From: CADCTB01 sp964479465
Lineage (GTDB): Bacteria > Actinomycetota > Acidimicrobiia > Acidimicrobiales > AC-14
Assembly (NCBI GenBank): GCA_964479465.1
Contig: CAYZMG010000003.1
Span: 1-64,000, forward strand
DNA: 64,000 bases
Direction: 5' to 3'
Shown here: positions 49,941 through 57,906 of the stretch, in pieces
How the letters are laid out: every line of letters begins with the position of its first letter
How positions within the stretch are numbered: the first letter of the stretch is position 1
The notes under the pieces: generated by a model
Database searches by the model: none
Told to the model about the DNA's origin: nothing
The model's input: only the letters and a program-made list of their open reading frames with translations
Program-made: the position numbers and the translations under genes

Positions 49941-49969
49941 GGTCCGCAGCCCCCGAGGCAACTAGGTCC
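49922..49969. repeat. 24-bp tandem duplication at the stop codon of the binding-protein gene
   Basis: The 24 bp at 49922-49945 recur exactly at 49946-49969. The unit joins the end of the 135-bp repeat to the stop and last codons of the adjacent minus-strand gene, so the gene's end is present twice. It looks like a slippage or insertion footprint. Confidence 0.9.
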
Positions 49970-50888
49970 GGCCCAGGCCCCGCGACGCCAGCCAGGCGCG
50001 AGCCGCATCGTGCGGGGTCTGCCCGTCGAGGTCGACCTGGCGGTTCAGGCCGACGAGCTCCTCGGTGGTGAGCAGCCTGCTTACCGCGTTGACCGCGTCG
50101 CGCAGAAGATCGCCGTGACGCTCGAGTGCCGAAGCGCGCACGACCGGCACCACGTTCTCCGCCGGCTGGAGGCCCCGGTCGTCCTCCAGCAGAACCAGCC
50201 GGCTGGACACGATGGCCGGGCTGGTCGTGAACATCAGGCCGACATCGATCTCGTCTCCCTCCAATGCGCCGATCGTCAGCGGTCCGCCCGCGTCAAGGGC
50301 CCGGACCTCCTTGAAGGCGAGGCCGTAGACGGCGACCAGGCCGGCCAGGCAGAAGCGCCTCTCGGGACACTCGGGCGGTCCGCCGAACACCATGTCGTAG
50401 GCGTACGGCCGCAGGTCGCTGACCTTGCTCAGGGAGAAATGTTGCGCCGTCGACTCGTGCACGGCAAACGCGTTGTGGTTCTGGGCGGGAGCGCGGTCGA
50501 GGGTGATGAGACCGCGGGCCTCGAAGGCGGATCGCAGGAGGGCATAGGTCTGCGCCGGGTCCGACGTCGCCTGGCCGGCGGCCCGGTTGAGAAACTCGAG
50601 AGCCGTGCCGCTGTACTCGGGCACGAAGTCCACGACGCCCTGCTCGAGCGCCGGCTCCACGACCTCTCGCGAGGCCAGGTCGAACGCCCGGCGGACCGGG
50701 ATGCCCTTCGCCTCCATGGCCTGGGCGTAGAGCTCGGCCAGGACGTGGCTCTCGGTGAAGCCGAAGGCGGCCACGGTCAGGCCGCCGGCCGGCGGGGCGG
50801 CGGGCTCCTCGCCGGCGCACGCCCCGAGGACCATGACGAGAGCCATCAGAGTCATGGCTAGTCGCCGGACGGATCCCACCGGGTCCAT
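49962..50888 (-). CDS. OpuBC/ProX-type osmoprotectant ABC transporter substrate-binding lipoprotein
   Basis: 308 residues. Signal peptide with lipobox (MALVMVLGACAGE). The mature part starts LTVAAFGFTESHVLAELYAQAMEAKG and continues with VDFVPEYSGTALEFL, which fits glycine betaine/choline binding proteins of the OpuAC superfamily. No permease or ATPase is nearby, so it would be an orphan or use a remote transporter. The stop lies in the 24-bp duplicated unit. The ATG at 50888 overlaps the plus-strand start at 50887, which needs a check. Confidence 0.85.
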   Translation of the reverse strand: MDPVGSVRRLAMTLMALVMVLGACAGEEPAAPPAGGLTVAAFGFTESHVLAELYAQAMEAKGIPVRRAFDLASREVVEPALEQGVVDFVPEYSGTALEFLNRAAGQATSDPAQTYALLRSAFEARGLITLDRAPAQNHNAFAVHESTAQHFSLSKVSDLRPYAYDMVFGGPPECPERRFCLAGLVAVYGLAFKEVRALDAGGPLTIGALEGDEIDVGLMFTTSPAIVSSRLVLLEDDRGLQPAENVVPVVRASALERHGDLLRDAVNAVSRLLTTEELVGLNRQVDLDGQTPHDAARAWLASRGLGRT

Positions 50889-52557
50889 GGTCCCACCACC
50901 GTCGACCCCCCGCCCGCCACCGCCGCCAAACGCCGGCCGCCGGCGCCGGCGCCCGTCCGGCGAGCCCCCCCCGTTGCCCCGGGACCTCCGTCGCAGCGGG
51001 CGCTACTGGGCCGCGCTCAGCGTCGGGGTGCTGCTCGTCTGGTTCCTGGTGGCGGTGACCGGGCTCGGGCGGGTCATCGACCGGCTCGACCATGCCGTGC
51101 TGAGCCAGGTGGTGGAATGGCGCACGCCGTCAATGGACCGGGCCATGCGCCGGCTTCAGGTCCTCGGCGCGCCGACCACGATCCTCGTCCTGCGGTGGTT
51201 CGGCATCCTCAGCGCCCTCGTGTTCCGGCGGTTCCGCCAGCTCCTTGTCTTCCTCGGCGTCATTCTCCTCTCCACCGCCATCAGCGCCGGCCTCCAGCAG
51301 CTACTGGGGCGCTCGCGCCCCCTGGGCGTGCACATCCTGGGCGACTGGAGCGGCTTCTCGCACCCGTCGCGGCCGATGGTCGACATCGCCGTCTGCCTCA
51401 TCGGCCTCATCTACCTGCTCGTACCCCGGGGCGAGTGGCGGTCTCGGGCCAAGCTCATCGCCGGGGGCTACATCGGCTTCCTGTGCGTGATCCGGCTCTA
51501 CCTGGCCGTCGACCATCCCACCGACATCCTCTTCGGCGTCATCCCCGGCGTGACCATCACGCTGATGGGCTTCCGGCTGCTGGCGCCCACCGACGCCTTC
51601 CCCATCACCTACCGCCGGGGCCGCAGCGCCCACCTCGACGTCGGCGGCCAGCGCGGGGAGGCGATCATGGCCGCCCTCAGCGAGCAGCTCGGGCTCCCTG
51701 CGGTCGACGTGCGCCCCTTCGGCCTCGACGGCTCCGCCGGATCGACGCCGCTGCGGATCATGCTGGCGGACCCCGACGCTCCCGTGCTCTTCGGCAAGCT
51801 CTACGCGGCCACGCACCTACGGTCGGACCGCTGGTACAAGCTGGGCCGGACCCTCCTCTACGGCCGGCTGGAGGACGAGTCCACCTTCTCCACGGTCCGC
51901 CGCCTGGTCCAGTACGAGGACTACCTGTTGCACATCATGAGCGAGGCCGGCATCCCCACCGCCCGTCCCTACGGCTTCGCCGAGATCACCCCGGAGCGGG
52001 AGTACGTGATCGTCACGGAGTTCTTCGAGGGCGGCGAGGAGATCAGCAAGGTCGACGTCGATGAGGCCGTCATCGACGACGCCCTGAGAATCGTCCGCTG
52101 CCTGTGGGAGGCGGGGCTGGCCCATCGCGACATCAAGCCGGCCAACGTCCTGGTCCGCGACGGTAAGGTGCTTCTCATCGACGTCGCCTTCGGGGAGGTC
52201 CGTCCCTCACCGTGGCGCCAAGCCGTCGACCTGGCCAACATGATGCTGGTCCTCGCCCTGCAGTCCGACGCCGAGACCGTCTACCAGCGGGCCCAGCGGC
52301 TGTTCAGCCCCGACGAGATCGCCGAGGCCTTCGCCGCCACCCGGGGCCTCACGCTCACCAGCCAGCTGCGGTCCCAGCTTCGTCAGGACGGCCGTGACCT
52401 CATCGCCAAGTTCCGGGCGCTGGCGCCGGAGCGGGCGCCGATCAAGATCCAGCGCTGGAGCCTGCGGCGCGCCGGCCTGACGTTCGCGGTGCTGATCGGT
52501 GGCCTCCTTGCTTTTCTCCTCACTATCAGCCTCTTTGCCCAGGTGAGCCTGCTGTGA
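50887..52557 (+). CDS. PAP2-like membrane domain fused to a protein-kinase-like domain
   Basis: 556 residues. Pro-rich N-terminus, then about six membrane segments of a PAP2-like domain (to residue 240). Its motifs are degenerate: LGRSRP for the first, SHPSRPM where PSGH is expected, and RLYLAVDHPTDILFG for the last. After it comes a kinase-like domain (about residues 260-520): FGKLYAATHLRSDRWYKLGR, LAHRDIKPANVLVRDGKVLLIDVAFGEV with HRD and a DFG variant (DVAFG). One membrane segment ends the protein. A sensor or lipid-linked kinase is possible. ATG chosen; start overlaps a divergent gene. Confidence 0.75.
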   Translation: MVPPPSTPRPPPPPNAGRRRRRPSGEPPPLPRDLRRSGRYWAALSVGVLLVWFLVAVTGLGRVIDRLDHAVLSQVVEWRTPSMDRAMRRLQVLGAPTTILVLRWFGILSALVFRRFRQLLVFLGVILLSTAISAGLQQLLGRSRPLGVHILGDWSGFSHPSRPMVDIAVCLIGLIYLLVPRGEWRSRAKLIAGGYIGFLCVIRLYLAVDHPTDILFGVIPGVTITLMGFRLLAPTDAFPITYRRGRSAHLDVGGQRGEAIMAALSEQLGLPAVDVRPFGLDGSAGSTPLRIMLADPDAPVLFGKLYAATHLRSDRWYKLGRTLLYGRLEDESTFSTVRRLVQYEDYLLHIMSEAGIPTARPYGFAEITPEREYVIVTEFFEGGEEISKVDVDEAVIDDALRIVRCLWEAGLAHRDIKPANVLVRDGKVLLIDVAFGEVRPSPWRQAVDLANMMLVLALQSDAETVYQRAQRLFSPDEIAEAFAATRGLTLTSQLRSQLRQDGRDLIAKFRALAPERAPIKIQRWSLRRAGLTFAVLIGGLLAFLLTISLFAQVSLL

Positions 52558-53093
52558 GGCGCCGGCGGTGGGTCGGGGTGGCTGCCGTCGCCCTGCTGGT
52601 GTCCGGCTGCGCCGGCGTGGAGGACCACGCGGCGCCGACGTGTGTGCCGAAGGGGGCCGACAGCCTGGCCCTGGTGGCTCAGGCCGTCCCGAGCGCGACC
52701 AAGATTCCCTGCATCTCGAGCTACCCGGCCGGTTGGCATTTCGCGTCGATGTCGGTCCGCAACGGCGAGGGCCGGTTCACCCTCGACTCCGACCGGGCGG
52801 GCATCTCGGCGGTCAAGGTCTACCTGCGCCGGAACTGCGACCTGGAGGGCGCCACCGAGATCCCCAGCGACGAGCCCGACACCCGGCGGTTCGAGCGCAT
52901 CATCTCCGTCGTCGACGATTTCCAGGCCGTCCGCTCGTACTCCTTCGAGGGCGGCTGCATCACCTACAGCTTCGACTTCGACCGCCAGGGTCGCGCCTTG
53001 GTCAACGAGGTGTCGGTCGCCATCGGCTTCATCGACCGCTCCGCACTTGACGCCCTCATACGTGAGCGCTCGGGCGGCGAACTGGGTCTCTGA
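52554..53093 (+). CDS. Small lipoprotein of unknown function
   Basis: 179 residues. Signal peptide and lipobox (VAAVALLVSGCAGVE). The rest has three further Cys after the lipid one near 30, 53, 100 (CVPKG, IPCISSYP, RRNCDLEG) and another in FEGGCITYSF, likely disulfides. No family recognised. GTG start overlaps the kinase-fusion stop by 4 bp. Confidence 0.7.
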   Translation: MRRRRWVGVAAVALLVSGCAGVEDHAAPTCVPKGADSLALVAQAVPSATKIPCISSYPAGWHFASMSVRNGEGRFTLDSDRAGISAVKVYLRRNCDLEGATEIPSDEPDTRRFERIISVVDDFQAVRSYSFEGGCITYSFDFDRQGRALVNEVSVAIGFIDRSALDALIRERSGGELGL

Positions 53094-53103
53094 CCTAGGC
53101 CGC

Positions 53104-53943
53104 CTACGCAAGGGTGAAGATGGGGGCCACCGCCGGCAGCTCCCCGTAGCGGCGCTCGTCGAAAGCCGGCAACGACAGCGCCGGCCCCCGGGCCGGCGCC
53201 GGCGGCACCCGGTTGGCGGCCGCGATCTCCGCCATGGCCGCCGGCGCCAGCTTGAGTTGGCGGCCGGTGAGCAGCTGGCTCTCGCCGGCGCAGATCGCAC
53301 TCTCGCCCTGGTTGTGGATGTTGGCGCCGAACCGGTACGCGGCGGCCTCGTCGGTCGTGATCGACGCCGACCGGGCGCACGCGCCGTTCAGGAACACGCT
53401 GTCGAGCTGGCCGGCGGGCGGGAGGATGTCGAACGGCGGGGCGAGGTTGAAGGGCTTGGGACCGACCCGAATGACCGTCACCGCGTGGTCGATGTTCACC
53501 GGGCGGGTAGAGGCGAACGACCGGCCCTCCTCCCGGGTGCCGGCCCACCGGGGGAGCGGCGCCCCGTCCGGCACGATGACCACGTAGCGCTGGGGGTAGT
53601 TCCGGGGCCGGACGTTGTAGGTCAGCGGCGCCTCCCCCTCCACACCGAGGACCACCTCCTGGCGGAACTGCTCGAAGTGGCGGAGGGCGTCGGTCGCCGC
53701 CTGCTCGTCCATCCGCAGGCCATCGACGAAAGAGAGGACGTGGGTGAGGTGCAGGCCGGTGTCGAGAAGGTAGGAGGTCCTCAGCCCCTCGACGGGGAGC
53801 TCCGGGTACTGGGAGTTGACCAGGACCGCGGCGGGGTCCTCGGCCCGGGCGACGGGGTCGGGCCCGCCGGCCTCCGACCCTCCGCCGCAGGCGCCGGCGA
53901 TGAGGGCTGCGACGACGAGGACCGCCCGCCGGTTCCGGTGCAT
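53104..53943 (-). CDS. Exported lipoprotein of unknown function
   Basis: 279 residues with a lipobox (ALIAGACGGG). LLDTGLHLTHVLSFVDGL and PPAPARGPALSLPAFDERRYG are notable, and a paired FLNGACARSASI and SAICAGESQLL may form a disulfide. No family recognised. The ATG overlaps the stop of the M15 peptidase by 1 bp, so the two are an operon. Confidence 0.7.
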   Translation of the reverse strand: MHRNRRAVLVVAALIAGACGGGSEAGGPDPVARAEDPAAVLVNSQYPELPVEGLRTSYLLDTGLHLTHVLSFVDGLRMDEQAATDALRHFEQFRQEVVLGVEGEAPLTYNVRPRNYPQRYVVIVPDGAPLPRWAGTREEGRSFASTRPVNIDHAVTVIRVGPKPFNLAPPFDILPPAGQLDSVFLNGACARSASITTDEAAAYRFGANIHNQGESAICAGESQLLTGRQLKLAPAAMAEIAAANRVPPAPARGPALSLPAFDERRYGELPAVAPIFTLA

Positions 53944-54725
53944 CAGTTCCCTGCGGCCGAGAAATGCTGGTAGTCCGGGTTGGCCCACACGCCGCCCCAT
54001 GACCAGCCCGCGGCGGCGAAGGCGTCGACCAGCTCCCCGCCGCGCACGGCCATGCCGGGGCGAACGTTGCGACGGTCGACGAACTCCTTGCCCGCCGGCG
54101 GCAGGACCGTGCCCTCGAGGATGTAGGGGTTCTCGACGGGATTGACGTCGATGGCCAGGCCGAAGGCGTGCTGCGACCACGTCGGCGGGCCCGACGCCAC
54201 CGCGTTGCGGCAGTTGAAGCCCGAGGTGTTGTCGGCGGCGATGGATGCGTCGTCGCTGCCGCCGTAGACGTCGATCGGCTCCATGCGCCGGATCGGGAAG
54301 CGTTTCTCGTACAGCCGCTTGAACACGGCGATGACCTTGTCGGCCTGGGCGGCGTTGACGACGAGGGCGCCGGCGTGGGGCCGGTCGTCGAAGCCCCAGT
54401 AAGACAGCTCCAGCCGGCGCAGCTCGGCCGGCGACACCGGGCAGCCGGGGCGCCACGACGAGGGCAGGTCGGCGGCCGTGACGCGGACGGCGACGCCGCT
54501 GAAGGCGGGAACCGCCGGCGTTGTGGTGGCGGGAGCCGCGGTCGTGGCCGGCGCCGCGGGCCTGGTGGTCGTGGGGGCCGGCGTGGAGGTCGTCGGGGCC
54601 GGCAAACCGGTCGTCGCCGGCGGCTCGGCCGTCTCACCCGGATCGCCCGGGGAGTCCGCGCACGCGACGAGGACGGCAAGTACCAGCGGGATCGCCCCCC
54701 ATGCCACCCAACGGCTTCTCACCAC
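53943..54725 (-). CDS. M15-family D-alanyl-D-alanine carboxypeptidase-like lipoprotein
   Basis: 260 residues. Lipobox (LAVLVACADSPG) and a Thr/Pro/Ala linker to about residue 75, then an M15 (VanY-like) peptidase domain: SGFNCRNAV, SQHAFGLAIDVNPVENPY with the zinc His and Asp, and WGGVWANPDYQHFS with the third ligand. It would trim peptidoglycan peptide stems outside the membrane. It sits between a lipoprotein and a divergent L,D-transpeptidase, so this is a cell-wall remodelling locus. Confidence 0.87.
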   Translation of the reverse strand: MVRSRWVAWGAIPLVLAVLVACADSPGDPGETAEPPATTGLPAPTTSTPAPTTTRPAAPATTAAPATTTPAVPAFSGVAVRVTAADLPSSWRPGCPVSPAELRRLELSYWGFDDRPHAGALVVNAAQADKVIAVFKRLYEKRFPIRRMEPIDVYGGSDDASIAADNTSGFNCRNAVASGPPTWSQHAFGLAIDVNPVENPYILEGTVLPPAGKEFVDRRNVRPGMAVRGGELVDAFAAAGWSWGGVWANPDYQHFSAAGN

Positions 54726-54743
54726 TTCGTAAGGTAGTGACCT

Positions 54744-55559
54744 GTGCGACGTTCGTGCGGCCGGGCGGTCGCCATCCTCCTCGCCCTGGTCGTCCTGGCC
54801 GCCTGCGGGTCGTCCGGCCAGCGCGCCGCGAGCGGGCCGTCGACCACGGTGACGACCGCCCCGGCGCCGATGAGCACGACGGCGCCGGCGCCGGCCAGCA
54901 CCGCGCCGGCCACGACCACCGCCCCGGCGCCGGCCACGACCACCGCGCCCCGAACGGCGACCACACCGGCGGCCGATCCGGCCCTGGCCCAGGTGGGCGC
55001 CGCCGGCCAGGCCGTCGTCGTGACCGCGGATCGGTACGGGACGACCACCGCCACGCTGACGGCCTACCAGCGGCAGGGCGACGGGTGGCGGCGGGTGCTC
55101 GGGCCCTGGACCGCCCGCCTGGGCACCCGGGGGCTGGCACCGCCGGGGGAGAAGCGCGAAGGCGACGGCCGCACCCCCTCAGGGGTCTACGGCTTCGACT
55201 TCTTCTTCGGGGTCGCCGCCGATCCCGGCGTGAAGTTCCCCTACCGCCGGGTGACCAACCGGATCGTCTGGGACGACGATCCCGCCAGCCCGCTGTACAA
55301 CACCTGGGTCGACCTCGACCGCCAGGAGGCCAGCGCCGAACCCGAGGCGATGTTCGTGCGCCCGGCCTACGACCACGGCGCCGTCATCGCCTACAACACC
55401 GAGCGCACCCCCGGGCTGGGCAGCGCCATCTTCCTCCACGTCTCGACCGGCGGTCCCACCGCCGGCTGCGTCTCCCTACCGTCCGGCCAGTTGGTCGAGG
55501 TCCTGCGCTGGCTCGACCCGAGCCGGAGCCCGAGGATCGTCCTGCGGGTGGCCAGCTGA
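54744..55559 (+). CDS. L,D-transpeptidase (YkuD-type) lipoprotein
   Basis: 271 residues. Lipobox (LVVLAACGSSG), long Thr/Ala/Pro linker to about residue 80, then a YkuD domain: GEKREGDGRTPSGVYGFDFFFG and the catalytic HVSTGGPTAGCVSLP near residue 240, with His and Cys in the H-x-x(14-17)-S/T-x-G-C pattern. It makes 3-3 crosslinks in peptidoglycan or attaches proteins. GTG start, divergent from the M15 peptidase, 18 bp apart. Confidence 0.88.
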   Translation: MRRSCGRAVAILLALVVLAACGSSGQRAASGPSTTVTTAPAPMSTTAPAPASTAPATTTAPAPATTTAPRTATTPAADPALAQVGAAGQAVVVTADRYGTTTATLTAYQRQGDGWRRVLGPWTARLGTRGLAPPGEKREGDGRTPSGVYGFDFFFGVAADPGVKFPYRRVTNRIVWDDDPASPLYNTWVDLDRQEASAEPEAMFVRPAYDHGAVIAYNTERTPGLGSAIFLHVSTGGPTAGCVSLPSGQLVEVLRWLDPSRSPRIVLRVAS

Positions 55560-55574
55560 CCGGCTAGGCCCTCG

Positions 55575-55624
55575 CGCCATTGTGCATTTTTGTACCCCTG
55601 AGGTACAACTTTGCACAAATGGCG
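55575..55624. repeat. Long imperfect palindrome, AT-rich for this genome
   Basis: The arms 55575-55596 and 55602-55624 pair over about 19 of 22 bases with one bulge and three mismatches, around the loop CCTGA. It begins 16 bp after the L,D-transpeptidase stop. It could be a bidirectional terminator, a recombination site or an operator. 55625-55699 shows nothing further. Confidence 0.7.
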
Positions 55625-55699
55625 GTGTTTCACGCCTGCGGCCCGGCCATCTTCATCTCCGGTGTGCTCGGCCGGCCGTTAGCCTGGCGCGTCAGCCGC

Positions 55700-56050
55700 C
55701 TATCCGGGCTCCACCCCGCACCACCGACAATGGCGCTCGACGAACACGACGGCGCCGGCAAGCGGCATGGAGTGGCCGCCGGCGATCTCGTGGCGCCCGA
55801 GGCGGCAACGTATGCGGTGCCAGAAGTCCCCGGGGGCCCGGTCGCCGTAGGACCACGGCATCTGGAGGTAGGTCATGAACGGTCCCCACTCCCGCGCGGG
55901 CTTGGGGGGGACGGCCGGCGGATCAGGTGCCTTCGCCTGCTCCTCCTGGAGCCGCGCCACCTCCTGGGACCGCCCGACGGCCGGCGTCCGGTCGAACAGC
56001 GTCTGCCGCTCGGGCGTCCTCTCGGTCCATCGTTCGAGCTCCTCCGCCAT
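55700..56050 (-). CDS. Small hypothetical protein with Cys/His-rich end
   Basis: 116 residues. ATG at 56050 chosen over an upstream TTG. N-terminal half charged and helical (LERWTERTPERQTLFDRTP, VARLQEEQAKAP), C-terminal half with DFWHRIRCRLGRHEI and HCRWCGVEP, a C-x2-C and His residues that may bind zinc. Such small actinobacterial proteins are common; function unknown. 56051-56277 has no gene I can support. Confidence 0.55.
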   Translation of the reverse strand: MAEELERWTERTPERQTLFDRTPAVGRSQEVARLQEEQAKAPDPPAVPPKPAREWGPFMTYLQMPWSYGDRAPGDFWHRIRCRLGRHEIAGGHSMPLAGAVVFVERHCRWCGVEPG

Positions 56051-56277
56051 CGGCCCCAAGATCGCACCCGGGCGCTATCGCCGCAATGGATGACGCCGAC
56101 ACCTACCTCCATTTCGCCGTCGCAACCAGAGGTTGCTCGGCGAGGCAGTTGCGCTACGTGGCGACCGGCGAAGCCGGTCGCCCTTCGCCGTTCTTCCTGC
56201 CGGCAGCCGATTGGGGCCGCCTACCGGCGGCGTTCTGCGGCCACCGGGCTAGCCGAGAAGACGCTCGGCGTAGGTGC

Positions 56278-56934
56278 TCAGGTGGGCTGGGGCACGATGC
56301 GGATGTAGGGCTTGGGTTCCTTCCATTCGCCGAAGATCTCCCTGGCCTCGTCGTTGGAGACGGCGCCGCCGATGATGACATCCTCACCCGGCTTCCAGTT
56401 CACCGGCGTCGACACCCGGTGCTTGGCCGTGAGCTGCAGCGAGTCGATGACCCGCAACACCTCGTCGAAGTTGCGACCGGTCGACATCGGGTAGACCAGG
56501 ATCAGCTTGACCTTCTTGTCAGGACCGATCACGAACACGTTGCGCACGGTCTGGTTGTCCGCCGGCGTGCGCTTCGCCGGGTCACCGGACGCACTGGCGG
56601 GCAGCATGCCGTAGAGCTTGGAGACGTTGAAGTCGTGATCGCCGATGATCGGGTAGCCGGGTCGGGCGCCCTGGGTCTCCTCGATGTCATTGGCCCACTT
56701 CTCGTGGTTGGCGATGGCGTCGACCGACAGGCCGATGATCTTCACCCCCCGGCGCTCGAACTCCGGCTGGATCTTGGCCATGTACCCGAGCTCGGTCGTG
56801 CAGACGGGTGTGAAGTCCTTGGGGTGGGAGAACAAGACGGCCCAGGAGTCCCCGATCCAGTCATGGAGGCTGATCCGGCCGTCGGTCGTGTCGGCCTCGA
56901 AGTCGGGCGCGGTGTCGCCCAGCTGCAATCCCAC
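56278..56934 (-). CDS. 1-Cys peroxiredoxin (Prx6-type)
   Basis: 218 residues, the Prx6 length. Peroxidatic Cys in HPKDFTPVCTTELG near residue 45; VRNVFVIGPDKKVKLI and VNWKPGEDVIIGGAVSN are the usual Prx6 features. No C-terminal resolving Cys is seen. It reduces peroxides using an outside thiol (perhaps mycothiol, given the MshC-like gene). GTG start; the next gene upstream is a lone receiver. Confidence 0.92.
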   Translation of the reverse strand: MGLQLGDTAPDFEADTTDGRISLHDWIGDSWAVLFSHPKDFTPVCTTELGYMAKIQPEFERRGVKIIGLSVDAIANHEKWANDIEETQGARPGYPIIGDHDFNVSKLYGMLPASASGDPAKRTPADNQTVRNVFVIGPDKKVKLILVYPMSTGRNFDEVLRVIDSLQLTAKHRVSTPVNWKPGEDVIIGGAVSNDEAREIFGEWKEPKPYIRIVPQPT

Positions 56935-56976
56935 CTGCTGCTCCTATCGTCTGACGTCCCTGCGAGTACGTCGACG

Positions 56977-57381
56977 CTATCGCTCAGCGCGGGCCTTTAC
57001 CTGTATGTCATCGAGCGCGGCCTGAAGCTTGCGGAAGCTCACCGGCTTGGTCAGGTACACGTCCATCCCCCTGGACAGGGCCACGTCCTCGTCGCCGGCC
57101 ATGGACCGGGCGCTGAGGCCGATGATGGGGGTCCGGTGATCGCGATTGTCGCGCTGGCGCCGGCGTATCGCTGCGGTGGCCTCGAACCCGTCCACGAACG
57201 GCATCTGGCAGTCCATGATCACCGCCACGTACTGGCCCGTGGCCTCGGCCTCCGCCGCGCCCCGTCCGTCGTCGAGGGTCTCCACGTCGAAGCCCAGCTT
57301 CTCCAGGACGCTCTGGGTCGTGAACCGGCTGACCCTCTCGTCATCGATGAGGAGTATCCGGGGACGCAGTGTGGCCGCCAT
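56977..57381 (-). CDS. Stand-alone receiver domain protein
   Basis: 134 residues. RILLIDDERVSRF acidic pair, phospho-Asp in VIMDCQMPFVDGFEA near 59, Ser in GLSARS, Lys in VYLTKPVSF. No output domain. ATG at 57381 chosen since the domain starts there; longer in-frame extensions run antisense. It may be a CheY-like or phosphorelay target of the hybrid kinases. No kinase is adjacent. Confidence 0.87.
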   Translation of the reverse strand: MAATLRPRILLIDDERVSRFTTQSVLEKLGFDVETLDDGRGAAEAEATGQYVAVIMDCQMPFVDGFEATAAIRRRQRDNRDHRTPIIGLSARSMAGDEDVALSRGMDVYLTKPVSFRKLQAALDDIQVKARAER

Positions 57382-57462
57382 GGTGATGTTGTCGACCGGT
57401 CCGCAGCCCGGCTTGAGACAAACTGTGCGATACAGGGCCGTGCCCGGCGCCGTAGAACTGGT

Positions 57463-57864
57463 ATGCACGGGATCGCCCGACTCGCCGCCGCCACGTTCGT
57501 CCTCGCCGGGGGATACATCCACTTCGACCTCTGGCGGGGCGGGTACCGCGCCATCGAGTACATCGGGCCCCTGTTCGTCGCCAACGCCGTGGTATCGGTG
57601 CTGCTGGTGCTCGCCCTGCTGCTGCGCCCCGACGTCCGGGTGGCCATCGCCGGCGTGCTCATCTCCGTGGGCTCGCTCGCCGCCCTGGTGCTCAGCCGCA
57701 CGACCGGGCTACTGGGCTTCACCGAGCGTGGCTGGAGCGACATGGCCGTGCAGGCCACCACCGCCGAGATCGGCGCCATCGTCGCCATTGCCCTGCTGAT
57801 GGTCGCCCGCGGCCGGCCCACGCCGGCCCTGGCCCTGCTGCCGGCCCGCCGGCGACGCCGCTAG
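57463..57864 (+). CDS. Small membrane protein
   Basis: 133 residues with four predicted membrane segments (LAAATFVLAGGYIHF, YIGPLFVANAVVSVLLVLALLL, VAIAGVLISVGSLAALVLS, IGAIVAIALLMVARG) and an Arg-rich C-terminus (PARRRRR). No family recognised. Starts with ATG; followed 42 bp later by the SpoIIE phosphatase gene. Confidence 0.7.
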   Translation: MHGIARLAAATFVLAGGYIHFDLWRGGYRAIEYIGPLFVANAVVSVLLVLALLLRPDVRVAIAGVLISVGSLAALVLSRTTGLLGFTERGWSDMAVQATTAEIGAIVAIALLMVARGRPTPALALLPARRRRR

Positions 57865-57906
57865 CGCCGTCTCGCCGCCCTCCCGGGCGGTCCCTAAGCT
57901 GGCTCG

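Noticed and set aside
49671..49969. CRISPR-like repeats
   Set aside because: Only two direct units of 135 bp without spacers, and no cas genes nearby.
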